Below, in pieces: positions 1 to 6,013 of a stretch of 7,072 nucleotides of DNA. Numbering within the stretch: the stretch's first letter is position 1; each line of letters begins with the position of its first letter. Source of the stretch: an uncultured Actinomycetes bacterium (GTDB taxonomy: Bacteria; Actinomycetota; Actinomycetes; Nanopelagicales; Nanopelagicaceae); the NCBI GenBank assembly GCA_903916775.1, contig CAIWXY010000075.1, forward strand, positions 1 to 7,072. Reading direction: 5' to 3'. Below the pieces are notes generated by a model that was given only the letters and a program-made list of their open reading frames with translations, had not been told where the DNA came from and did no database searches. The translations under genes and the position numbers were made by a program.

Positions 1-90
1 AATGCCAACTTCATTATTCCTAGTGTCTTTGATCCACGAGTTGTCACAAACGTTGCAGCAGCTGTCCGAGCTGCGGCGCCAAAAAATTAA
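1..90 (+). CDS. Malic enzyme, C-terminal end (partial)
   Basis: Frame 1 is open from the first base to a TAA at 88-90 and gives 29 residues, including IIPSVFDPRV followed by an alanine-rich end (VAAAVRAAAPKN). From memory, bacterial NAD(P)-dependent malic enzymes (malate to pyruvate plus CO2) end with an 'IIPSPFDPRV..AVAAAVAxAA' helix, which this matches closely. Everything upstream, including the catalytic and nucleotide-binding parts, lies outside the window, so cofactor preference cannot be judged. The next gene starts 96 bp downstream behind its own promoter-like box, so it is probably a separate unit. The call rests on one short motif; another enzyme with a similar tail is possible. Confidence 0.62.
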   Translation, partial: NANFIIPSVFDPRVVTNVAAAVRAAAPKN

Positions 91-174
91 CCAGATAAAT
101 AGCAAAAAGGAGCGCTACGCCAACACATTCGCTATTTGCACGTCCAGTGAAACCTAAGTAACGACACTCTCAGT

Positions 175-180
175 TAAGAT
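175..180 (+). promoter_or_regulatory. -10 box of a probable leaderless galT promoter
   Basis: TAAGAT fits the actinobacterial -10 pattern TANNNT and is followed by CAACCC, exactly 6 nt, before the galT ATG at 187. That spacing would place the transcription start at or next to the A of the ATG, giving a leaderless mRNA. There is no Shine-Dalgarno sequence in front of the ATG, which agrees. I see no clear -35 hexamer. The same hexamer, a similar C-rich spacer and the same distance occur before the LCP gene at 6014. Confidence 0.6.
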
Positions 181-186
181 CAACCC

Positions 187-1278
187 ATGTCTTTCATCGC
201 GCGCCATGAATGCAGAATGTTTGATGGCCGTGAAATTTTCTACTACGACAGTGTTGCCAGAGAACGCAATGCCATCGATACGCGTGAGTTTGAGCCACGT
301 CCAGAACCTGCAGTACTTCGCCTAGATCTCTTAACTAACGAGTGGATCGCAGTGGCGGCGCATAGACAACGCCGGGCATTTTTGCCACCAAAAGAATTGT
401 GTCCACTCTGCCCAACAAGTGATGGCTTAAAGACCGAGATTGCGGATAGCGATTTTGACGTCGTTGTTTTCGAAAATCGCTCACCTTCATTTGCAGAGCC
501 AGCTGAAGGCTGGACCATGGCGGACAACGAAGGAATAGAGACAGAAATACATCAAGCTGCCGGTCGATGTGAGGTTGTCGTTTTTTCAGATAAGCACGAA
601 GGTAGTTTTGCAAATCTCTCAGTACAACAAATTCGTACCATCATGGAAGCGTGGCGAGATCGCACCCGCGAAATCTCCAAGCTGCCTTATGTCGAACAGG
701 TTTTTATCTTCGAAAATCGTGGTGAAGAAGTTGGCGTTACTCTCAATCATCCGCATGGTCAGATCTACGCATACCCATTCATCACTCCTCGTACGCAGAG
801 CATGTTGGCTGCTGCTCAGGATTATTACGATAAGTACAAACGTCCGTTATTGACTGACATCATCGACCGCGAGATCAATGATGAAGTCCGAGTCATTGCT
901 CAAAATGAGCACTGGATCGCTTACGTTCCATTTGCAGCTCGCTATCCGTACGAAATCCATGTTGCTCCGAAGGAGTTTGTCCCAGACCTAGTAGAGCTCT
1001 CTGCCGCTGCGGCAGATGCATTCCCGGAGATTGCCAAAGAAGTGCTGACTCGCCTTGATGGGGTTTTCGGTATCACGATGGCCTATATCGCTGCTTGGCA
1101 CCAAGCTCCTGTGCGCGTTGGTCGAGATAGCCTCGGGCTTCACTGGCAGATTACGAGCGTGCGCCGTGCACCCGGCAAACTTAAGTATTTAGCTGGATCT
1201 GAATCAGCGATGGGTGCTTTCATTATGGATCTCGCACCCGAGCAAGCTGCGCAGACTTTGCGCGATGTCCAGCTCTAA
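187..1278 (+). CDS. galT: Galactose-1-phosphate uridylyltransferase (GalT)
   Basis: This cytosolic Leloir-pathway enzyme exchanges UMP between UDP-glucose and galactose-1-phosphate, giving UDP-galactose and glucose-1-phosphate. The 363-residue product is a normal family length. The active-site motif HPHGQ lies at residues 188-192; by family knowledge its second histidine (H190) is the one that becomes uridylylated. CPLCP at 72-76 supplies a cysteine pair (C72, C75) at the usual metal-site position, and H137 and H188 are candidates for the other ligands. The stretches VAAHRQRR (57-63), ARYPYEIHVAPK (251-262) and LHWQIT (318-323) are also typical. The ATG at 187 was chosen because a TAAGAT box lies 6 nt upstream; M11 would remove part of the conserved N-terminal FDGRE region. 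No galK or galE is in the window, so it is not in a visible gal operon. The UDP-sugar made may feed cell-wall glycans. Confidence 0.96.
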   Translation: MSFIARHECRMFDGREIFYYDSVARERNAIDTREFEPRPEPAVLRLDLLTNEWIAVAAHRQRRAFLPPKELCPLCPTSDGLKTEIADSDFDVVVFENRSPSFAEPAEGWTMADNEGIETEIHQAAGRCEVVVFSDKHEGSFANLSVQQIRTIMEAWRDRTREISKLPYVEQVFIFENRGEEVGVTLNHPHGQIYAYPFITPRTQSMLAAAQDYYDKYKRPLLTDIIDREINDEVRVIAQNEHWIAYVPFAARYPYEIHVAPKEFVPDLVELSAAAADAFPEIAKEVLTRLDGVFGITMAYIAAWHQAPVRVGRDSLGLHWQITSVRRAPGKLKYLAGSESAMGAFIMDLAPEQAAQTLRDVQL

Positions 1279-1282
1279 CTAA

Positions 1283-3040
1283 TCACACGTTAAGAAGCAG
1301 CCACTCTTCTTCCAGCGCTGCATATTCCTTCTGCAAATTTTCTAACTCGGTATTGAGCTCAGCAAGTTTGGTGTAATCCGTGGCATGAAGATCCAGCTCT
1401 GATTTAATTTGAGCTATACGTTCATCACGACGTTCCATCTGCTTTTCAAGTCGAGCAATCTCTTTCTTGAGCGCCTTCTCTTCAACAATGCTGAGCTGCT
1501 TCTTCTCTGGTTTCTTACTGGAGGTATTCTCGGAGTTACTCTTGTTGCGACGAAGGGCTAAGTACTCCTCAATTCCGCGTGGGAGATCACGGATCGATTT
1601 ATCTCCGACTAGGCCGATAAATGTGTCGCATACTCGCTCCAAGAAGTAGCGATCGTGTGAAATCACAATCAGGGTTCCTGCGAATGAGTCCAGAAGATCT
1701 TCTAGAGCAGTAAGGGTCTCAACATCGAAATCATTTGTTGGCTCATCTAGTAAAAGAACGTTGGGACTATCCATGAGCAGACGAGTGAGTTGTAGTCTGC
1801 GACGCTCGCCTCCGCTGAGGTCCCTTACCGGGGTCCATTGCTGATCTTTGTTGAAGCCCAACCGTTCACAGAGCTGGGATGCTGACAACTCTTTGCCGTT
1901 GCCGAGCTCTACTCGAGTTGCGACTTTTTCAACCGCTTCAAGCACTCTCCATGTGGGATCAAGTTCTTCTAGGTGTTGCGAGAGGAAGGCACGCTTAACC
2001 GTTACGCCTGTAACGAGCTTGCCAGCGCTAATCGCGTGATCACCCGAGATCGCACGCATCAGTGTGGTTTTGCCAGCCCCATTTACACCCACAATGCCAA
2101 TACGATCGCCCGGACCGATATTCCAATAAATGCTATCGAGCAGCTCTAAATCACCCGCGTTGATAGATGCCTGATGGAGTTCATAGACAGTGTTGCCAAG
2201 GCGGTTGGCTGCAAAACTCAGTAGATCTGCCTCATTACGTGGCGGAGGCTCGTTGGCGATCAAAGTATTGGCGGCTTCGATCCGGAATTTTGGTTTCGCA
2301 GTTCGAGCTGGTGCGCCACGGCGCAACCACGCAAGCTCCTTGCGAATGAGCATGTTGCGTTTGTTCTCTTCGACGCTGGCCTGACGCGAACGTTCGGCCT
2401 TAGAGAGTACAAAAGCAGAGTATCCACCTTCATATTCCAAAACTTTTCCGTCGACTACTTCCCAGATGGCATCGGCAACTTCATCCAGGAACCAACGATC
2501 GTGCGTAATAACAATCACTGAAAGATCGCTACGTCGCTTCAGGTGTTCAGCAAGCCAGGCAACACCTTCGACATCGAGGTGGTTCGTTGGCTCGTCCAGT
2601 AAAATCAGATTGAGGTCATCGACCAACAATTTTGCAAGATTAACCCGGCGACGCTCGCCACCAGAGAGCGAATGAAAATCACGATCCAACAACTCATCGC
2701 TGTAACCGCCAAAGAGGCCGGTCAGCACTTCACGGATTCTGCTATTGCTGGCCCACTCATGCACCGGAATATCGCCGAGAACAACTTCGCGAACACTCGC
2801 ACCAGGCGCCGCAGTATCAGCTTGAGAGAGTATTCCGACCTTCACTGTATTTGCTCGTGATACCCGACCCGAATCAGGCTCAAGCGTTTGAGCGATTATT
2901 TTAAGTAAGGTGCTTTTGCCGCCACCATTTCTGCCGACAATTCCGATTCGCTCATTTTCGTTCACGCCAAGAGAGACGCCATCTAGCAAAGGGCGAATAT
3001 CGAAGGCTTTAGAGACAGACTCTAGATTTATCAGGTTCAC
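1283..3040 (-). CDS. uup: ABC-F family ATPase, Uup type
   Basis: This is a soluble 585-residue protein with two ATP-binding cassettes and no membrane segment; ABC-F proteins act on the ribosome rather than as transporters. Cassette 1 has Walker A GRNGGGKST (36-44), signature LSGGE (125-129), Walker B ending D149-E150 and switch histidine H180. Cassette 2 has GVNGAGKTT (318-326), LSGGE (408-412), D432-E433 and H462. Both catalytic glutamates are intact. The linker around 225-256 carries LAWLRRGAPARTAKPK, a Uup-like pattern, and residues about 515-583 form a charged coiled coil like the Uup C-terminal domain. The start is GTG: a TAG lies in frame two codons upstream and the first residues (NLINLESVSKAF) match the usual first strand. 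No Shine-Dalgarno is visible, and the start codon sits in the loop of a perfect inverted repeat. The protease gene lies 54 bp upstream on the same strand. Uup is best supported; a resistance-type ABC-F is less likely given the tail. Confidence 0.9.
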   Translation of the reverse strand: MNLINLESVSKAFDIRPLLDGVSLGVNENERIGIVGRNGGGKSTLLKIIAQTLEPDSGRVSRANTVKVGILSQADTAAPGASVREVVLGDIPVHEWASNSRIREVLTGLFGGYSDELLDRDFHSLSGGERRRVNLAKLLVDDLNLILLDEPTNHLDVEGVAWLAEHLKRRSDLSVIVITHDRWFLDEVADAIWEVVDGKVLEYEGGYSAFVLSKAERSRQASVEENKRNMLIRKELAWLRRGAPARTAKPKFRIEAANTLIANEPPPRNEADLLSFAANRLGNTVYELHQASINAGDLELLDSIYWNIGPGDRIGIVGVNGAGKTTLMRAISGDHAISAGKLVTGVTVKRAFLSQHLEELDPTWRVLEAVEKVATRVELGNGKELSASQLCERLGFNKDQQWTPVRDLSGGERRRLQLTRLLMDSPNVLLLDEPTNDFDVETLTALEDLLDSFAGTLIVISHDRYFLERVCDTFIGLVGDKSIRDLPRGIEEYLALRRNKSNSENTSSKKPEKKQLSIVEEKALKKEIARLEKQMERRDERIAQIKSELDLHATDYTKLAELNTELENLQKEYAALEEEWLLLNV

Positions 3041-3055
3041 TATCTAGAGTCTGTC
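3014..3055 (-). repeat. Perfect 14-bp inverted repeat enclosing the ABC-F start codon
   Basis: The arms at 3014-3027 and 3042-3055 are exact reverse complements (one arm reads GACAGACTCTAGAT) around a 14-nt spacer, 3028-3041. In the ABC-F mRNA this would be a 14-bp stem (6 G:C, 8 A:U) with the GTG start (3040-3038) displayed in the loop. One arm is non-coding leader; the other encodes about residues 5-9. There is no run of U after the stem, so it is not a standard terminator. It may be a translational control hairpin or a DNA operator; each arm contains the self-complementary hexamer TCTAGA. Confidence 0.75.
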
Positions 3056-3094
3056 ACGAAAAGCAGGAGAAGCAGTAATCGGTTTGGCTACCAA

Positions 3095-4249
3095 TTAGGA
3101 GTTTGAAGGCGCCGATCCCAAAGTGAGTTGATAAACCTTACTTCCGCCGGCTGGCAGAGTGACGGTGATCGAAACACTCGCTCCAGGTGCATATGAGCGG
3201 ATCTTGACGATCGCTGTCTCTTGATCCGGAATACGAGTGCCCGCAATATTGGTGATTACGGCTCCGACAGGCACGCCAGCGAGCGCAGCAGGATCTCCGC
3301 TTACGAGCTGGGAAATCTTCGCTCCGACGCCGGTGTAAGAAGTGTCAAAATAGACGCCAAGCACTGGACGAGTCGACGTATGCGTTGGGCTTGTGATGAT
3401 CTCATTCACGGTGCGCATTGCTTCATTAATTGGAATAGCAAAGCCGAGTCCGATTGAGCCGTTTGTTGATTGACCATTGAGGCTAGCGATTGCGCAGTTA
3501 ATTCCAACGAGACGTCCCATTGAGTCAGTGAGTGCGCCACCTGAGTTTCCGGGATTAATCGCAGCATCGGTCTGAATCGCATCAACATAAGACTGGGTAT
3601 TTGATGTATCGCTCTGGGTTGTCACTGGACGATTAAGTGAAGAGACAATTCCAGCAGTAACAGTTCCATCTAATCCGAGTGGTGAACCGAATGCAATAAC
3701 GGGATCACCAATTGAAAGGGTGGATGAATCGCCAATTGCAATTGCTGGCAAATTAGGTGTGCTGACGTGCAAGACGGCTAGATCGTAAGCAGTATCGCGG
3801 CCAACTATGGTTGCGGTGATGTTGCGACCATCGCTGAGATCAACACTCAACTTATATGTGGTGCTATTTTGCGCGAAAGCATCAATGACGTGGTTGTTGG
3901 TAACGATGTAACTTCCAGTCGAATCACTTTTGATGATTTCACCAGAACCCGTATCGCCCGTTCCATCACTTGCCGTGACATTGACTGTCACTACTGAAGG
4001 TTCAACTTTAGGAACGACCGCTTTGATACCGCTGCCACTACCGAGTGTGACTGCGCTACGACCCGCAGGACAGGTCGTGGAAGAGCCCGCGTTGGCGTAG
4101 AGCGCGCCAGTGCTGTTGTCGGCGCAAGCATTAACGACTGTTCCAGAGAATTCACCAGCGGCAGTTGCTACGCCACCGACAAGCGATGCTCCGATGACGA
4201 CGCCAATGGCAATCTTGGATAGGGTTCCCAAACTTTGGATCTTCTTCAT
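3095..4249 (-). CDS. Secreted/anchored HtrA-like S1C serine protease with PDZ domain
   Basis: This is a trypsin-fold quality-control type protease acting outside the cytoplasmic membrane. Numbered from the start chosen here (384 residues), the catalytic triad is H120 in TNNHVID, D156 in AYDLAVL and S236 in NPGNSGGAL, all intact. Residues 1 to about 31 are a signal peptide or signal anchor: MKK, then a hydrophobic stretch ending GGVATAAG. A short module with C42 and C60 (ACADNSTGALY...CPAG) follows, then a glycine-rich linker. The protease domain covers about 75-285 and a PDZ domain about 294-377. The start is uncertain: ATGs occur at 4258 and 4249. The Shine-Dalgarno-like GAGAGG at 4261-4266 is only 2 nt from the first but 11 nt from the second, and the second gives a typical MKK start, so I chose it. 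It lies downstream of the MFS gene (68 bp) and upstream of the ABC-F gene (54 bp), perhaps in one transcript. Substrates are unknown. Confidence 0.9.
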   Translation of the reverse strand: MKKIQSLGTLSKIAIGVVIGASLVGGVATAAGEFSGTVVNACADNSTGALYANAGSSTTCPAGRSAVTLGSGSGIKAVVPKVEPSVVTVNVTASDGTGDTGSGEIIKSDSTGSYIVTNNHVIDAFAQNSTTYKLSVDLSDGRNITATIVGRDTAYDLAVLHVSTPNLPAIAIGDSSTLSIGDPVIAFGSPLGLDGTVTAGIVSSLNRPVTTQSDTSNTQSYVDAIQTDAAINPGNSGGALTDSMGRLVGINCAIASLNGQSTNGSIGLGFAIPINEAMRTVNEIITSPTHTSTRPVLGVYFDTSYTGVGAKISQLVSGDPAALAGVPVGAVITNIAGTRIPDQETAIVKIRSYAPGASVSITVTLPAGGSKVYQLTLGSAPSNS

Positions 4250-4260
4250 AACTGGCATTA

Positions 4261-4266
4261 CCTCTC
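4261..4266 (-). promoter_or_regulatory. Ribosome binding site of the protease gene
   Basis: On the reverse strand this reads GAGAGG followed by TA, partly matching the GGAGGT anti-Shine-Dalgarno target. It is 2 nt before the ATG at 4258 and 11 nt before the ATG at 4249, so it favours the internal start. It is the only recognisable Shine-Dalgarno in front of a gene start in the window; galT, the LCP gene and the small membrane protein appear leaderless. Confidence 0.5.
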
Positions 4267-4317
4267 AAATATCTACAGATTTATGAGCGTGCAGGGGACC
4301 ATTTAAGCCCGCAATAC

Positions 4318-5571
4318 CTAAAGAATAGTTGAGGATTCCTGCGAGCTCTCTGTGAGCTGCATGCGCCAGACGGAGGGCATCGCGAGCACTCCCAGGACAA
4401 TGAGAGCACTTGCCACCGAGAAGAGCTCCAGCACCCTGGTCAGGCCCATCAGGGAGGCCAGCGGGGCTGCAATGGCTAACCCAACTGGGCGCAAGAGCAG
4501 GCTGCCCAGCCCATCCCAAGCCGAGACCCGAGAGAGCGCCTCTCGTGGGACTTCGCGCTGCATAGCCGTGCTCCACATGGATCCCCAAAGATCGAGCATT
4601 ACGCCAGTGACGAAAGCTGCAGCGGCAATAATCCATAACCGTTCTGGTTTTGCCAGGGTGAATACATAGAGCGGAAACACGAAGGTGATGATCGTGAGAA
4701 AGCGCATTGGGTACTTCACTTTGATCCGCATTCCAACCAACGATCCAACGAGCAGCCCTACTGCCTCAGAGCTCATGACAAACGCCCAAGACTTTGGGCC
4801 ATGGAAATATTTAAGAGCGATCAGCGGACCAAGCACGCTATCTGTTGCAGCCCAAACCAAGACAAAAAATGAGAATCCAGCAACTGTTGCAACAATCCAT
4901 CGAAACGAGAGGAAGACGTGCCACCCTTCACGCAGGTCAGCGAACATCGAAGCACCAGTCTGTTCGCGTGGTGGGGTCAAGCGTCGCAGACCAATAACCA
5001 AACATCCTGCGATAACAAAAGTAGATGCATCGATCGCTAATGCAAGAGTGCTGCCAAATGCTGCTATCAGCCAACCACCAACTGCAGTGCCAATGATGAG
5101 AGATCCATTCGAGATAAATTGATTGATCGAATTACCTTGCTGGAGCAGCTCTTCAGGAAGTATCGATGGAAGCACTCCAGAGAATGCTGGCCAGAAAATT
5201 CCCCACATAAGCCCAAAGACGCAGTTGCAGATAAAAAGTGCGGCGATCGGAACATGACCGGTATGAAAATAAAAAGCTTGTACAACCAGCGCCGCACCGC
5301 CAATGATGTCGGCTGCTCCGATCATAAAGATGCGACCATATTTATCGGCAAGCACACCGCCAAATGGGATTACGCAGAGCATGGCGAGCGTTTGTGCGCC
5401 AAGAACAAAACCTAGCTCGCGCGCACCCGAATTAAGGTTGCCAGCACGATGAAGATGTAGCAGTCCAAAGGCGAGAGCAATCGGCCCCATGCCATTACCA
5501 AAGCTCGAAATCAGCCGTGAGAGATAAAACCTCTTTACGTGGGCGTGGGAGAGTGTTCTACGTAAGCTCAC
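4318..5571 (-). CDS. MFS transporter (MFS_3 / EntS-like drug or metabolite exporter)
   Basis: This is a 417-residue polytopic membrane carrier of the major facilitator superfamily, probably a proton-driven exporter. About 12 hydrophobic segments can be traced, the first near residues 20-40 and the last near 382-400. The MFS motif A in the TM2-TM3 loop is GGVLADKYGR (71-80). A second conserved stretch, VPREALSRVSAWD at 341-353 followed by LLLRPVGLAIAAPLA, is typical of the MFS_3 group that includes enterobactin exporter-like proteins and macrolide efflux homologues. The substrate cannot be read from sequence. The start is GTG at 5571-5569; its bases form a GTGA overlap with the TGA of the upstream small membrane protein gene, so translation is probably coupled, and no separate Shine-Dalgarno is present. 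The serine- and glutamate-rich C-terminus (about 408-417) is cytoplasmic by topology. Confidence 0.9.
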   Translation of the reverse strand: MSLRRTLSHAHVKRFYLSRLISSFGNGMGPIALAFGLLHLHRAGNLNSGARELGFVLGAQTLAMLCVIPFGGVLADKYGRIFMIGAADIIGGAALVVQAFYFHTGHVPIAALFICNCVFGLMWGIFWPAFSGVLPSILPEELLQQGNSINQFISNGSLIIGTAVGGWLIAAFGSTLALAIDASTFVIAGCLVIGLRRLTPPREQTGASMFADLREGWHVFLSFRWIVATVAGFSFFVLVWAATDSVLGPLIALKYFHGPKSWAFVMSSEAVGLLVGSLVGMRIKVKYPMRFLTIITFVFPLYVFTLAKPERLWIIAAAAFVTGVMLDLWGSMWSTAMQREVPREALSRVSAWDGLGSLLLRPVGLAIAAPLASLMGLTRVLELFSVASALIVLGVLAMPSVWRMQLTESSQESSTIL

Positions 5572-5969
5572 TTTTGAGTTGCATCAAGACGTTTAAGAAG
5601 CGCATGCATCTCGCGCGCGATTTCTTTCAGTTCTTTGATCTCCTCATTGTTGAGTTGGCGAGCTTCTTTTGCCAACTCAAACTCACCCAAGCTGGCAGTG
5701 TGGGTCTCGTTGATCTTCTGCTCAACGCTGGCAGAGGCAACGTTCTGGCCCACCATGATGATCGAGAGCAGCACCAATTGCAGGAAGGTCTGGGCAACCC
5801 AAGCAACGATTGTGACGATATCGCCAGTCTTAATGGCCGATGGGAGCGAGATGAGAGCAATGATCGCGAAGATGTAGGCGCACCACATGGTCGCAACACC
5901 CGAAGTGATTCTGGCAGCCAACTTTTCATTAAAAACGCTGATTCTGCTCTGTTTATTGCTCATACTCAT
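5568..5969 (-). CDS. Small two-TM membrane protein with coiled-coil tail, function unknown
   Basis: I recognise this only as an uncharacterised actinobacterial-type membrane protein; the IMVGQN stretch after the second helix recalls DUF1003-like proteins, but I would not assign that family firmly. From the ATG at 5969 it has 133 residues: a short basic N-terminus, TM1 about 22-42 (around TMWCAYIFAIIALISL), TM2 about 51-74 (IVAWVAQTFLQLVLLSIIM), then a highly charged helix about 84-131 with heptad-like leucines (LNNEEIKELKEIAREMHALL), probably a cytoplasmic coiled coil. A TTG six bases upstream (5975) is in frame, but the ATG at 5969 lies 6 nt after a TAAACT -10 box, as in the leaderless genes here, so I chose it; ATG 5963 is also possible. 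Its TGA overlaps the MFS start (GTGA), implying coupled synthesis with that exporter. It might be an accessory or oligomerisation partner; this is inference. Confidence 0.82.
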   Translation of the reverse strand: MSMSNKQSRISVFNEKLAARITSGVATMWCAYIFAIIALISLPSAIKTGDIVTIVAWVAQTFLQLVLLSIIMVGQNVASASVEQKINETHTASLGEFELAKEARQLNNEEIKELKEIAREMHALLKRLDATQK

Positions 5970-5975
5970 AGTCAA

Positions 5976-5981
5976 AGTTTA
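5976..5981 (-). promoter_or_regulatory. -10 box of a probable leaderless promoter for the membrane protein/MFS series
   Basis: The reverse strand reads TAAACT, then TTGACT (6 nt), then the ATG at 5969. This fits TANNNT with leaderless spacing and there is no Shine-Dalgarno. The box is 20 bp from the opposing TAAGAT of the LCP gene, so the two promoters must overlap in their -35 regions. It may drive the whole reverse series down to the ABC-F gene. Confidence 0.5.
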
Positions 5982-6001
5982 TCGGTTGGCCTATTCAAAT
6001 G

Positions 6002-6007
6002 TAAGAT
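6002..6007 (+). promoter_or_regulatory. -10 box of a probable leaderless LCP gene promoter
   Basis: TAAGAT followed by CACCCC (6 nt) and the ATG at 6014. This repeats the galT arrangement almost base for base (TAAGAT, CAACCC, ATG). No Shine-Dalgarno and no clear -35 hexamer are visible. Confidence 0.58.
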
Positions 6008-6013
6008 CACCCC

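Noticed and set aside
97..137. Inverted repeat AAATAGC / GCTATTT between the malic enzyme end and galT
   Set aside because: Only 7 A:T-rich base pairs around a 27-nt loop and no T-run after it, so it is not a credible terminator.
1292..1311. AAGAAG / CTTCTT stem just past the galT stop, considered as a shared terminator
   Set aside because: Six weak pairs, no T-run on either strand, and explained by coding for leucines and glutamates at the ABC-F C-terminus.
4291..4312. Possible hairpin between the MFS and protease genes
   Set aside because: About five pairs including a G:U, a long loop and no U-run; too weak to call a terminator.
4265..4636. A 123-codon reverse-strand frame at the 3' end of the MFS gene
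   Set aside because: It reads the MFS gene in another frame, and the MFS frame carries the conserved C-terminal motif and helices.
4685..5122. A 145-codon + strand frame inside the MFS gene
   Set aside because: It is antisense to well-conserved MFS helices, with a composition rich in threonine, proline and arginine and no domain; a shadow of the true gene.
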